A stretch of DNA of 64,000 nt from Paenibacillus sp. 1_12. Lineage in GTDB: Bacteria > Bacillota > Bacilli > Paenibacillales > NBRC-103111. Below are positions 49,601 through 59,725 of this stretch, piece by piece. Location of the stretch: positions 1 through 64,000 of the forward strand of contig NZ_FOTE01000014.1 in the NCBI RefSeq assembly GCF_900114475.1, given 5' to 3'. A program made the position numbers and the translations under genes. The notes under the pieces are model-generated. The model saw nothing but the letters and a program-made list of their open reading frames with translations. It did not search any database and was not told the origin of the DNA. Numbering within the stretch: the first letter of the stretch is position 1; each line of letters opens with the position of its first letter.

Positions 49601-50002
49601 ATGAGCGAGCAATTTCTGGGCCGGGGTTGGAAATTTCCGATTCAGGTGGATAAGGCTACCGGTCGTATCATGATGTCGGAACTTGAACAGGATATCGCTG
49701 AAGCGATCCGTATCATCCTCGGAACCTCTTTGGGAGAACGAACGATGCGACCTGATTTTGGCTGCGATGTGATTAATTTTGCGTTTGGCAATACGGACGC
49801 CACGACCTTAAGGCTTTTGGAAAGCAGTATTCGAGAGGGGATCCAGAATTGGGAGCCCCGTGTACATGAAGTCGAAATACAGGCCATTTTGGACGATGCC
49901 GACAATGGCAGAGTGAATATAGGCATTCAATATACAGTACGCACGACGAACAATTTATTTAATTTGGTGTATCCTTTCTATATTCATGAAGGCTCGAAGT
50001 AA
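49601..50002 (+). CDS. gp25-like baseplate wedge protein (Pvc9-like)
   Basis: A 133-residue wedge protein of the T4 gp25 / GPW lysozyme-like fold. The conserved core GERTMRPDFGCDVINFAF is present. It nucleates sheath assembly on the baseplate. ATG 49601 has AAAGGG upstream; the in-frame ATG 49592 lies within that region. Confidence 0.93.
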   Translation: MSEQFLGRGWKFPIQVDKATGRIMMSELEQDIAEAIRIILGTSLGERTMRPDFGCDVINFAFGNTDATTLRLLESSIREGIQNWEPRVHEVEIQAILDDADNGRVNIGIQYTVRTTNNLFNLVYPFYIHEGSK

Positions 50003-50063
50003 TCATGAAGGAAAAGGGTTGATGCATTGATCATGACAAAGCGGACAGAAAGGGGGTGGATGC

Positions 50064-53000
50064 ATGCAGCCTCCCAAAATTGATAAGCGTGATAAGCAGG
50101 ACCTGATAGCCCAGATGAAGGAAATGGTTCCATATTATACACCGGAATGGCGATTTTCACCGGAGGACCCGGACCCGGGGAGTGCACTATTTCTCATATT
50201 TGCCGATATGTTTCAGGAAAATATTAAACGAATGAATCGAGTACCGTTTAAAAACCTCGTTGCTTTCATGAATTTGTTTGATGTTTCACTGCTTCCGGCG
50301 CGGCCGGCCAGCGCATTTTTGACGTTTCGCTTGAATTCGGGAGTTCAGGACCCCGTGCTGATTCCAGCCGGTACTCAGGTTGCGGCTCCAAGTGCGGAAG
50401 GTGACATTTTATTTGAGACCGAACGGCTGCTGCTGCTCACCCCTGCAGCACTCATTGCCGCTTTTCTGACCAATAAGAAGCACGATAGCATCCTGCAAAT
50501 ACCGGAGTCCTGGGTAGCTGCAGCACAAGCCGGATTAGCGGCACCGAGCCCATTGTTTCAACTGCAGGATGCAGACAATCTGCAAGAGCATGTGCTTTAT
50601 TTGGAGCATGGCGACATGTTTCTACTAAACGAGACAGCTCGAATCGAGATTGAGGTCGGTCATTCGATGAAACCTCATGATGAGCTGAGTCTCAGCCAGC
50701 GGCTGGCTGATCCTTCGTTGACTGAATGGTTGTATGGTACGGAGAATGGGTGGATGCCGTTTGACCGAATTGAATCACAGGGCAATCGGATTATATTACA
50801 TAAGATGCAGATTGGTGAAATAGTGGAGCAGGAGCTGTCTGGCTGGAGTGGACGTTATATTCAATGCCGGATGAAGCGGGGCAGCAGCAGTGCACCCTCA
50901 CTTGCCGATCAGCGTCTGGAGCTGGATCGTATTCAGGTGAAAACCGATTATGTGGACAGTCTGGACCGGGGGGGTATTGCGCCCGATCTGATGTTTTATA
51001 ATGATATTCAGGCGAATGCTGACGATGGCTTTTACCCGTTTGGGGAACAATTCATTCCTTATGGAACGTTTTATGTATCCAGCCATGAAGTGCTTAGCAA
51101 GCGTGATGGTTTGATTACGATGACGTTTGCGCTTAAGGTGGTCCCTAACCGATTTCAACTGGAGCAGGAGCAGGTTGTAGACTGGAAGCTGATCATGAAA
51201 AAATCCAGCTTTGAAAGACCCAATCCACCGATCGTTGCGATTGCACAGGTCATCTGGGAATATTGGAATGGCAGTGCCTGGGTCAGACTGGATGCCGGCA
51301 GAGAGGCTGAAAGCATATTTTATCGGCCTGGCGAAGAGCTGCAGCACAAACAGGTGTCGTTCCGGTGCCCGAAGGATCTGGAGGAAACTTTCGTTAATTC
51401 CCATCTGAGCTATTGGATTCGAGCGCGTATTTTGCAGATAGAAAATTTATACTCAGCGCTGCCGATCTATTTCTCTCCTTGGATGGAGAAGGTTAAGCTG
51501 ACTTACGCGTATCCGGAGCGAGTGTATCCGCTTAGACGCTGCCTTGCACTTAACCATACGGTCATGGTCGATCAGACTTTGCAAAGCCGCGGACATGCCG
51601 GGGCATTCCAGCCTTTTTTTCATATGGATGTTAATCATCCGGCACTGCACCTTGCATTTGATGTGCCGCCGATTAAAGGGCCGATCTCGATATTCGTCTC
51701 TGTACAGCCCCAAAAGCTGATAGAGAAAGATATTCCGCTGCTTGAATGGGAGTACTGGCGGGCTGGTTATTCGGATGAAGGTCCAAGATGGTCAGTTCTC
51801 AAGGTAATAGATGATACAAATGGATTAACGAGAACGGGTTCCGTGCAGTTTGCGGGTCCAGCCGATTTTCAAAAAACCTCCTTGTTTGGTCAAGATGGCT
51901 ATTGGCTGCGCGCAGTAAATCGGGATGATAAGTATGATGATTTCTCGGGGAATGTGTCGATACCGGTCGTAAATGGGATGTATGTCAATACGGTAGCGGC
52001 AGTCCAGCAGGAAACTGTGCATAACGAATATCCCGATCCCAGAGTAGGTGACATTGCCTCCGAGTTCCAGCTGAGTAGAACTCCGGTCGTTGCGGAAACT
52101 GTCTGGGTAGACGAAACCGGTTCTATGGCAGAGGAAGAGGTGCGGCTGCACATAGAGCAGGGAACCTTGGAACTCGATGTGATCCGCGATACGGACGGGT
52201 ATATTTATCGGTTATGGGTAAAATGGCTACCGGTAGCGCATCTGAGTGACTCCGGCGGCGAGGATCGTCATTACGCTATCGATCGGGCCTTTGGACGAAT
52301 CCGGTTTGGTGATGGGATTCACGGCAAGGTGCCTCCCAAGGGTGGTCTGGAACAAATAAAAGTTACGTACAAAGTGACACGCGGCAAAGAAGGCAACGTA
52401 GGGGCGGGGCAGATTGCCAGCTTGCAAAACTCGATCGCTTTTGTAGGCGGAGCTATGAATCCTGAGGCCGCGGCCGGGGGCTGTAATGCAGAGAATCAGG
52501 AGTCAGCGATGCGTCGTGGTCCGCAGCAGCTCAAGCACCGGGGACGTGCCGTTACAGCAAAAGATTTCGAGTGGCTGGCGCGGGAGGCTTATCCGAACAT
52601 TGCGAGGGTTACCTGTTTGGCAAATTATAATGCGAGGGTGGAGCGGGAAATCGGCTGTATTACGCTGGTGATCTTGCCTCAAGAGGGAGTTGGTGGGCTT
52701 GCAGCCTTTCCTGAGCTCAAGCGGCAGGTTGAACGCTATGTGCTGCAGCGTGCTTCCAGTATGGTGGCTTTACCTGATCGCATTCAGGTTATTCAACCGG
52801 CCTTCATTGAAGTATCTGTAACCGCATATGTCGCTGTTGAAGGTATGGAAGCTGTTGTCTCGACAGAGCTTGCGGCTATTGCCAGGCTGCAGCAGTTTCT
52901 TGACCCGCTCTCAGGCAACTATGACGGTAAAGGCTGGGAAATCGGTCAGGATATTCACCTTTCGATGTTTTATGCGCTTTTAAAATCGATCCATTCGATC

Positions 53001-53141
53001 AACCATGTCGAAAAGCTGTATATGTCGGTGTATAAGATTGAGGATCACATTCGTACCGAGCTGGACGTTAACAGCCTGCCCTCTTTATTGCATGGAATCA
53101 TCATCAGTGGTGTGCATAAGGTAGTTGTTACTGCGCTTTGA
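50064..53141 (+). CDS. Baseplate J-like protein, large
   Basis: A 1025-residue baseplate wedge protein. The N-terminal 200 residues start PYYTPEWRFSPEDPDPGSALFLIFADM; the C-terminal half contains the Baseplate_J signature DRHYAIDRAFGRIRFGDGIHGKVPPKGG, KVTRGKEGNVGAGQIASL and KDFEWLAREAYPNIARV. Such proteins (Afp11/Pvc11-like, TIGR02243-like) form the wedge arms. GGGGGTG precedes the ATG. A long-range stem element lies downstream at 53197-53324, before the second J protein. Confidence 0.92.
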   Translation: MQPPKIDKRDKQDLIAQMKEMVPYYTPEWRFSPEDPDPGSALFLIFADMFQENIKRMNRVPFKNLVAFMNLFDVSLLPARPASAFLTFRLNSGVQDPVLIPAGTQVAAPSAEGDILFETERLLLLTPAALIAAFLTNKKHDSILQIPESWVAAAQAGLAAPSPLFQLQDADNLQEHVLYLEHGDMFLLNETARIEIEVGHSMKPHDELSLSQRLADPSLTEWLYGTENGWMPFDRIESQGNRIILHKMQIGEIVEQELSGWSGRYIQCRMKRGSSSAPSLADQRLELDRIQVKTDYVDSLDRGGIAPDLMFYNDIQANADDGFYPFGEQFIPYGTFYVSSHEVLSKRDGLITMTFALKVVPNRFQLEQEQVVDWKLIMKKSSFERPNPPIVAIAQVIWEYWNGSAWVRLDAGREAESIFYRPGEELQHKQVSFRCPKDLEETFVNSHLSYWIRARILQIENLYSALPIYFSPWMEKVKLTYAYPERVYPLRRCLALNHTVMVDQTLQSRGHAGAFQPFFHMDVNHPALHLAFDVPPIKGPISIFVSVQPQKLIEKDIPLLEWEYWRAGYSDEGPRWSVLKVIDDTNGLTRTGSVQFAGPADFQKTSLFGQDGYWLRAVNRDDKYDDFSGNVSIPVVNGMYVNTVAAVQQETVHNEYPDPRVGDIASEFQLSRTPVVAETVWVDETGSMAEEEVRLHIEQGTLELDVIRDTDGYIYRLWVKWLPVAHLSDSGGEDRHYAIDRAFGRIRFGDGIHGKVPPKGGLEQIKVTYKVTRGKEGNVGAGQIASLQNSIAFVGGAMNPEAAAGGCNAENQESAMRRGPQQLKHRGRAVTAKDFEWLAREAYPNIARVTCLANYNARVEREIGCITLVILPQEGVGGLAAFPELKRQVERYVLQRASSMVALPDRIQVIQPAFIEVSVTAYVAVEGMEAVVSTELAAIARLQQFLDPLSGNYDGKGWEIGQDIHLSMFYALLKSIHSINHVEKLYMSVYKIEDHIRTELDVNSLPSLLHGIIISGVHKVVVTAL

Positions 53142-53196
53142 TACACAAACAGTTTTTACAGCTACATAAGATGAACCAAAAAAACATACAGGCCGA

Positions 53197-53324
53197 GCGG
53201 AGAAAGCGGACCCTTCTGGAGAAACGAAGTGTTCGCCTTTGCAGACGGTATCTTACCCTATGAGACTTAGAATCCAAAGAATCCATCTGTCACAGTGATT
53301 GGAAGAAGGGTCTGCTTTTGCAGC
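53197..53324. repeat. Long-range stem element between the two baseplate-J genes
   Basis: The 21-nt arms at 53197-53217 and 53304-53324 match at 17 positions, including 14 of the 15 inner bases, around an 86-nt loop. The 250-bp gap has no gene. Its inner part looks conserved in style (many CTTT/GACGG blocks), as in dispersed Paenibacillus elements, but I cannot name it. It may be an RNA structure in the operon. Confidence 0.5.
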
Positions 53325-53392
53325 GGATTTCTGCTGGCTGGATGTTGGTAAGTCTTGTCCATATCACTTGACTACGAAAGGAGGTATAACGA

Positions 53393-55633
53393 TTGCTGCC
53401 CATACCGAATTTGGATGATCGATATTTCAATCAGATTGTACAGGAAGCAAGAAAGGCGATTCCCAAGCTATTTCCCCAGTGGACGGATGAAAATGCACAT
53501 GATCCGGGGATTACACTAATCGAGCTGATGTCATGGATGACGGAGGTCCAGCAGTATTATTTGAACCGGATTACGGAAAAAAACGAGCGCAAGTTTCTCA
53601 AGCTGCTAGGTATTCGTCTCAAGGAATCGGTTCCTGCAAAAGCACAGCTGGCCTTTACGGGGCTGAAGGAGCAGCAGGTGCTGCCTAAAGGTACGAGGCT
53701 TGCCGCGATGGATCAGCTGTTCGAAACGGTCGAAACCTTGCAGGCGGTCCCATCCATTCTGGATAAAGTTATTGTGCGTACCTCTGTGGCGGCAAGCGAT
53801 AATACCTCTTCCAATCATCATGCGAGCATTGCGTACTATGCCTTTGGAGCGGATGCCAAAAGCGGCAGCAAGCTGTACCTTGGTTTTGACCGTGAGCTTC
53901 CGACAGGCATACCGATTTCTCTTTACTTCAAGCTGTTCGACGGTTATCCCGTCCCAGTCGGGAGAGCTGCCGACGGGTCGGCCGAGCCGATTGCCTCTGG
54001 AAGCGTTTCGTGGAAGTATGTAGGCTTTGAGGATGGTGAAGGCTGGCTGCCAGTCGAGCTACTTCGTGACTCAACGGTGCATTTATCGCAGACAGGTCAG
54101 ATCGTGCTTCGTCTGGATAAACCGATGAGACCGATGCTGGTGCATCCTGCTAACGACAAGCGGCGTTATTGGCTGTGCTGTACGCTGGAAAACGAAGGCT
54201 ATGAGCTTGCACCGAAGATTGAGCAGGTTCACCTTAATACCGTTGAAGCTGTACAGCGAACTACCTGGAGCGAAGCGGTTGAGTTCGATAGTTCGGGTGA
54301 GGGCGGGATCGTATGCAGCCGTGTGGCACATCTTCCTTATTACGGGCTGAACCTCGTGCAGGTACGTGAAGCCGGAGGCGATTGGCGCGACTGGCAGGCT
54401 GTTACAGATATCAGAAGTAGCGGACCTGAGGACTGCAGTTATGAGCTTTCTCGTGATCCACTGCTAAAAACGACCGAAATCCGCTTTGGTGATGGACATC
54501 ATGGTGCTATTCCGACCAAAGGTAAGCAAAATATTCGGCTTATCTCCTATGTACCGGACTTTGAGCTGGATCGTTGGATTGGCGGCAGCAATGGGCTGCC
54601 GCAGCAGGAATTCGAGGTTAAGCAGGCGCTGAGATGTTTGAAGGATTCTCTGCTGCTTCAGGTTGGACGGAGAGAGCCCGGTATTCCCGGCTTTATTTGG
54701 GAGGATTGGACACGTGTGGAGGATTTCGATCAATCCGGTTCCGAGGATCGACACTACGTATGGGATGAAGCTAATTATGTATTCCGCTTCGGTAATAATG
54801 AGGAAGGCTGGATCCCCCACGATTCGGAGCAGGACAACCTGCGCATCATATCACTGCAAACTGGCGGCGGCCAAAGGGGTAACGTCAAGGATGGATTGAT
54901 CTCCGAATTCGTTACTGATGATCCCGAGCTTCAAAGCATCCGAGTGACGAATCCCAGTCCCGCATGGGGAGGAACCGAGGCCGAATCCGTAGAGGAGGCC
55001 AAACATCGCGTGCGAAGAGACCTGCAAACGCCGTATCGAGCGGTGACAGGTGAGGATTATGAGGCTATTGCCCGCGCTACACCTGGGCTACGTGTCGCAA
55101 GAGTGAAGGCAATACCGCTCTATAAGCCAGGGATGGTGGAGGATGAGCAGACCAGATCCGCAGCACAAATGACAGTCGTTGTCGTTCCTTACAGCGAGAG
55201 CTCACAGCCGAAGGCAGGCGTTGGTTTTCTGCGAACGGTAAAAAAACATCTGGATTTGCATCGCTTACTGACAACGGAGCTGCATGTGATACCCGCCGAA
55301 TATATTAAGATTACCGTGCATGCAGTTGTTGTCGTGGAGCCGCAAATGAAGGAAGAATCGAGGCGGATTCTTCATGAGCTGTATGGGCTCCTCCAGCCCT
55401 TAGACCGATCGGATGGTTCAACGGGCTGGACGTTTGGCAGGGCTGTGTATAAAGGCGATATTTATGGAGCGATCAGCCGGTTGAAGGGCGTCGTTTACGT
55501 ACAGGATGTGTGGATTGATTTTGAAGGCTCCGGGGCACGTAAGAATGCCAGTGGAGACATCCTCATTCCTCCTTATGGATTGGTGACTTCCGGTGATCAT
55601 GAGGTAGAGCTGATCAGTAAAGCAGACGTTTAG
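53393..55633 (+). CDS. Baseplate J-like protein, second
   Basis: A 746-residue baseplate wedge protein with the same Baseplate_J marks as the first: DRHYVWDEANYVFRFGNNEEGWIP, GQRGNVKDGLISEF and VTGEDYEAIARATPGLRVARV. The N-terminus WTDENAHDPGITLIELMSWMTE is the usual start for this family (Pvc12-like). It starts with TTG 53393, eight bases after AAAGGAGG. The two J-type subunits together form the wedge ring. Confidence 0.92.
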   Translation: MLPIPNLDDRYFNQIVQEARKAIPKLFPQWTDENAHDPGITLIELMSWMTEVQQYYLNRITEKNERKFLKLLGIRLKESVPAKAQLAFTGLKEQQVLPKGTRLAAMDQLFETVETLQAVPSILDKVIVRTSVAASDNTSSNHHASIAYYAFGADAKSGSKLYLGFDRELPTGIPISLYFKLFDGYPVPVGRAADGSAEPIASGSVSWKYVGFEDGEGWLPVELLRDSTVHLSQTGQIVLRLDKPMRPMLVHPANDKRRYWLCCTLENEGYELAPKIEQVHLNTVEAVQRTTWSEAVEFDSSGEGGIVCSRVAHLPYYGLNLVQVREAGGDWRDWQAVTDIRSSGPEDCSYELSRDPLLKTTEIRFGDGHHGAIPTKGKQNIRLISYVPDFELDRWIGGSNGLPQQEFEVKQALRCLKDSLLLQVGRREPGIPGFIWEDWTRVEDFDQSGSEDRHYVWDEANYVFRFGNNEEGWIPHDSEQDNLRIISLQTGGGQRGNVKDGLISEFVTDDPELQSIRVTNPSPAWGGTEAESVEEAKHRVRRDLQTPYRAVTGEDYEAIARATPGLRVARVKAIPLYKPGMVEDEQTRSAAQMTVVVVPYSESSQPKAGVGFLRTVKKHLDLHRLLTTELHVIPAEYIKITVHAVVVVEPQMKEESRRILHELYGLLQPLDRSDGSTGWTFGRAVYKGDIYGAISRLKGVVYVQDVWIDFEGSGARKNASGDILIPPYGLVTSGDHEVELISKADV

Positions 55634-55781
55634 CCACATGCTCTGAGTGGGAACTGTAGAGGTTATTTAAAGTAACGCATACGTGTGTTAAGCCTTCCTT
55701 TCATAGACGAGACACGAGGGAAGACGTACATGCCCATCGATTTTTGGATTCAGCAGGATGTTGACGAAGGGGGTGTAAGCC

Positions 55782-57890
55782 GTGCAGGACCCGTACCAGT
55801 TTTTCTCATTGAATAAACGGTCGGATTGGGATAAAGGACGTTATTACAATCTCCATATGGTGAATGGGGGACTTGGGCTTCACCAGACGGAGAAATATGG
55901 AGTACACAAGGTGATACAGCCCGAGGAGATGGACGGTCCACAGAATCCGCTTGATTTTGCTATGGGGCAGAATGGCAAGCTGTTCGTTTTGGATGCACGG
56001 GCAATTATATGGTCCTACGATACGGAGAATCAATACACGGAGCAGTTGTTCCGTCATGGACATGATTTATTTATGGCAAGTGCTGCGCTGGCTGCAAGTA
56101 GAGACACCCTGTATATCGCGGACCCGAACAGCGAACGGCGCATAGCTGCTTACTCGGTATCGAACAGTCAGCAGATATGGGCCGCTCAGGAATGGCAAGG
56201 GAAACCGCTGTATCCGCTGGCTATTGTGTCCGACTCACAAAAAAGGCTGTATACCGTAATCCCACTGGATATGATTATTGGGATGAATGGAAATGAAGAA
56301 GTGCCAGAGGGGGGGAGAATCGGGATTGTGCAGTGGAGCTCGGCGGGGGAAGCCATTCGTGTTTATCAGCACGATTCGCTCCGGCTGGAACAGGCGACGG
56401 CTGCAGCCGATTTACTTAAAAGATACTATACTGCGGTTAATGCAGTGGGAGCCGTCTATTTGTTTGATACCGAGCTAAAGCTGGTCACATCCTTTCACGA
56501 GGACGGAACCTTGTTTGTACAATTCTCGATTGCTCCAAAAGGTGCTTATGCGGGTCTTTCCATTGATACGAATAATAATATATATGTTGGTGACAGTCGG
56601 TATGTCGGCCCGGATGAAGAGGACGAGCGTTTCATTCTGAAGTATGGACAGCATGGCGATTTTCTTAACAAGGTTTCGGGATTTCGTGGACGGACGGACA
56701 AACTCCTCCTGGGTTCACGAGATTGGATGTATGTGCTCGGTGGTGAAACGGGTGAAATCACTTTGCTGGAGCTGCAGCCGAGAACGATGGAGCTAGAAGA
56801 AACCTCCCTACCGGAGGGAATCTATTTCTCCCATGCACTGGATACACGTTCTACAGAAACGGAATGGCACCGTGTACAGCTGGATGCTGCGATTCCTGAT
56901 GAAACTCAGGTACGACTTTACTACTATACCTCTGATCGCAATGAAGAATGGTTGGACGGTGACTTTACCGACCTCAGCTCATACTTAAAGGACCCTGTGA
57001 TTCCGCTCAGAGATAAGCTGAGGGCTACAAGGGATCTATGGTCGGAGCCGATTACGAATCCGCGGGACGCCCTGCTCATGAATGCTGCTGGCCGTTACTT
57101 GTGGCTGAAGCTTGAGGTCGTTGGCAGTGAGCGGCGTACGCCGGTTTTGAATAGACTTCGAGTGTATTTTCCACGTAAGTCATTGATCTCATATTTGCCT
57201 TCGATTTATCAGGAGCAGCAGGATGAGAGCCGATTTTTGGAACGATTTCTAGCCTTATTTGGTACGTACTTTCAGGATATGGAGGAGAAGATTGATCATA
57301 TCTCCAAATATTTTGATCCGAATGCCGTTCATGGACAATATTTAACTTGGCTGGGTACATGGCTAGCCATTCATGAGGATGAATCGTGGGGCGAGGAGAA
57401 GCTGCGCCAGCTGATCACACAAGCACCAGAGCTTTACAAGCTCCGTGGCACACGACAAGGCCTGCTGCGTATGCTGTACATTTACACGGGAACCGAGCCG
57501 TATATCATTGAATATTTTCAAATGAAGCAAATGCAGGAGAAATCGGAGCTGCGTGAGCTGTTATCCCGTCTATACGGCGATAATCCTTATTGCTTTTGTG
57601 TGCTGCTGCCGCAGGAATGCGTGCAAACCGATAAGCAGAGGCTCATTATCGAATCGATCATCAACGATCAAAAGCCCGCTTTTACCGAAGGTAAGCTCAC
57701 CCTGCTGCAGCCTTGGATGTACATGGATATGCACTCGTATATGGGAATTAACACCTTTTTGTCAGAACCGACGCTGCTAACATTGGATCAGAAATCGTCT
57801 ATGCCTTACAATACGGTGCTGATCGATCTTGATCGTGACAAACGAATGGACATTCATACCCGACTTGGATTGGATTCCGAATTAGAATAA
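55782..57890 (+). CDS. Phage tail protein I-like with N-terminal beta-propeller region
   Basis: A 702-residue protein. The N-terminal two thirds show repeated blades (LFVLDARAIIW, LYIADPNSERRIAAYS, IYVGDSRYVGPDEEDERFILKYG) typical of a beta-propeller. The C-terminal part (about 485-640) is the tail-protein-I/TIGR02242 domain: SYLPSIYQEQQDESRFLERFLALFGTY and WLGTWLAIHEDESW. It is likely the wedge-peripheral baseplate component that could bear a receptor-binding part. GTG 55782 follows GGGGGTG. Confidence 0.85.
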   Translation: MQDPYQFFSLNKRSDWDKGRYYNLHMVNGGLGLHQTEKYGVHKVIQPEEMDGPQNPLDFAMGQNGKLFVLDARAIIWSYDTENQYTEQLFRHGHDLFMASAALAASRDTLYIADPNSERRIAAYSVSNSQQIWAAQEWQGKPLYPLAIVSDSQKRLYTVIPLDMIIGMNGNEEVPEGGRIGIVQWSSAGEAIRVYQHDSLRLEQATAAADLLKRYYTAVNAVGAVYLFDTELKLVTSFHEDGTLFVQFSIAPKGAYAGLSIDTNNNIYVGDSRYVGPDEEDERFILKYGQHGDFLNKVSGFRGRTDKLLLGSRDWMYVLGGETGEITLLELQPRTMELEETSLPEGIYFSHALDTRSTETEWHRVQLDAAIPDETQVRLYYYTSDRNEEWLDGDFTDLSSYLKDPVIPLRDKLRATRDLWSEPITNPRDALLMNAAGRYLWLKLEVVGSERRTPVLNRLRVYFPRKSLISYLPSIYQEQQDESRFLERFLALFGTYFQDMEEKIDHISKYFDPNAVHGQYLTWLGTWLAIHEDESWGEEKLRQLITQAPELYKLRGTRQGLLRMLYIYTGTEPYIIEYFQMKQMQEKSELRELLSRLYGDNPYCFCVLLPQECVQTDKQRLIIESIINDQKPAFTEGKLTLLQPWMYMDMHSYMGINTFLSEPTLLTLDQKSSMPYNTVLIDLDRDKRMDIHTRLGLDSELE

Positions 57891-57943
57891 TTAAGCCAGC
57901 TGTGAATATGAATCAAACTAGGGGAAGGCGAGGGGATTGTGGG

Positions 57944-59608
57944 ATGAAAAAGACACGTTACTATCCGTTTGAGCGCAATCGCTATTTTTATGGCAAGCTG
58001 TTAACCGTTCGTGACTTTGAATCAGAGCAGAAATATTTTAACGATAAGCGGCGTTTGATGAACCGATTGCTGCATGGAGCAGGTGTAATTACGGGTCTGC
58101 AGGTCATTGCAGTCGATGATAAGTCGGTTTCTGTGGAAATGGGGGCGGCTATTGATGCGCTGGGCAGGGAAATCATCATTCCTTCTCCCGTGACACTCAA
58201 GCTGTCGATGATGCAGGGATTTTCGAACAATGAGTACGCCAAAAATGTATATCTTTGTCTGGCCTACGACGAGAAGGGCAAAGAACCTGTTCATTCGGTA
58301 GCCAATGCAGCTGTTCGATCCGATGAAGTAAGTGAGTATAACCGTGTGCTGGAAAGCTATAAGCTGTTTATCCGTGAGGAATCCCCCGATCCTTCAGCAT
58401 TCCCGATTGAGAACATCATGGAGCAGACAAGCGTGTTGTATCAGGATGGACATATTCGGATTTTACAGCGAACTCCGCGTTATGTGAATCCGGGTCAGCT
58501 GTTTGATGTGACCTTCGTTATCGAAAAGACGCTGCAGGCGGCTAAAATTTCTTTTGCATTCGAACTGATCGGACAACAGCTGCAGGCTGAGTATAACCAC
58601 AAAGTAACGTTCAACGAACCTCAGGAGCGGCAGGAAACCGAATATGAGGTAACGGTACAGCTTCGTGCAGCGGACGGATCGCGAGGCAAGGGATCGGTTG
58701 GGATCAGACAGGATCATGCAGTTCTGCGTATCGGCGATAAGCAGGTCAGTTTGTCCTCAGCCAGAGCCAACGAAGTGATGATCATCGATGAAGCCATAGA
58801 TAAACAATGGGTAAATGATTTTGTGAACCGGTCGCTGGAGGACTCTCTGGATTCTCCTTCTGACCCTTGTATTTATTTGGCCCGTATCAGCTTATTGCAA
58901 ATGGGCCCGACCTATATGATTGAAAAGGTCGATCAGGTTCCATTCAACGAATATGTGTACAATGCTTCCGCCCTGCAAAAGCTTAAAGGCGTGAATGTTT
59001 CGGCCCCATCATCACCAATCAGCGGATCGATTACGGCCAAATCCAGTCTCAGGAAAATAGCGGGCAACCAAGAGCCTGAACTCAATGTTACGTTCAACAA
59101 GGACAAAGGTGAGCTGAACTTCGATTTGGGGCTCCCTGATGTTCAATCCGAAGATCAGATACGGACGGGTGTTGTTGAAATTCCGATAGCATCGCTGAAT
59201 AAGTTCGCGGCGTCACCTTTTGGCCGAGGTGGTAAAAGTTATATATCGGCTGAGATCGAGCATGGGCTTGGTCGAGGCAACCTGTTCATTTATACAGGAA
59301 TTGAGGAAATTAATGAAGATTATATTTCCGATATCTTAAGCAGCAGTGAACGCTTGTACGGTGGCTCGACGGATGTATTTAAAGGCAGCGAGCATGAGCC
59401 GATTGGTCCAGACGTCAAGATCGGAACGGTGTTATACCCGCAAAAAGGCACGTTCCGCATCGGAGTGCGGCTTCAGCAGCCTACGGAAGCGACGCAAATC
59501 AATATCCGCTGGTGGGCCTTCAAAAAAGCGCCTGGAACGGGTGCTGAAAAAGAGACCGTTGACATCTTTTCGTTGGAAGCGGCGAGCGGACGGGAAGAAC
59601 AGGTGTAG
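57944..59608 (+). CDS. Conserved eCIS baseplate-linked protein
   Basis: A 554-residue protein with N-terminal FYGKLLTVRDFESEQKYFNDKRRLMNRLLHGAGVITGLQV, a pattern I recall at the end of baseplate modules in Gram-positive and cyanobacterial eCIS. The middle is beta-rich and the C-terminus (GTFRIGVRLQQPTEATQINIRWWAF) is a beta-sandwich. It could be a fibre adapter or receptor-binding protein; no classic tail-fibre gene is seen elsewhere. ATG 57944 follows AGGGGA; an upstream GTG frame is weaker. A bidirectional terminator ends the operon. Confidence 0.75.
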   Translation: MKKTRYYPFERNRYFYGKLLTVRDFESEQKYFNDKRRLMNRLLHGAGVITGLQVIAVDDKSVSVEMGAAIDALGREIIIPSPVTLKLSMMQGFSNNEYAKNVYLCLAYDEKGKEPVHSVANAAVRSDEVSEYNRVLESYKLFIREESPDPSAFPIENIMEQTSVLYQDGHIRILQRTPRYVNPGQLFDVTFVIEKTLQAAKISFAFELIGQQLQAEYNHKVTFNEPQERQETEYEVTVQLRAADGSRGKGSVGIRQDHAVLRIGDKQVSLSSARANEVMIIDEAIDKQWVNDFVNRSLEDSLDSPSDPCIYLARISLLQMGPTYMIEKVDQVPFNEYVYNASALQKLKGVNVSAPSSPISGSITAKSSLRKIAGNQEPELNVTFNKDKGELNFDLGLPDVQSEDQIRTGVVEIPIASLNKFAASPFGRGGKSYISAEIEHGLGRGNLFIYTGIEEINEDYISDILSSSERLYGGSTDVFKGSEHEPIGPDVKIGTVLYPQKGTFRIGVRLQQPTEATQINIRWWAFKKAPGTGAEKETVDIFSLEAASGREEQV

Positions 59609-59688
59609 CCTAAGAAATCCAATGCATAACGTGGCTCGCGTACGGTTACTACGAAGTACATTCAGGCTGTTAATGTAAGTAAATACTA

Positions 59689-59724
59689 AAAAGTCGGCCT
59701 CTCTTAAACGAAAGGCCGACTTTT
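59689..59724. terminator. Bidirectional terminator at the end of the eCIS operon
   Basis: AAAAGTCGGCCT (59689-59700) pairs with AGGCCGACTTTT (59713-59724) with A and T flanks on both sides, between convergent genes. Confidence 0.9.
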
Positions 59725-59725
59725 C

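Noticed and set aside
55730-55816. 28-codon frame MPIDFWIQQDVD before the tail-I gene
   Set aside because: It overlaps the supported start of the 702-residue gene and is too short to judge; there is no strong ribosome binding site.
34178-59608. Prophage interpretation of the contractile-tail genes
   Set aside because: No capsid, portal, terminase, holin, lysin or integrase; the gene set and AAA+ and DUF4255 proteins fit an injection system.
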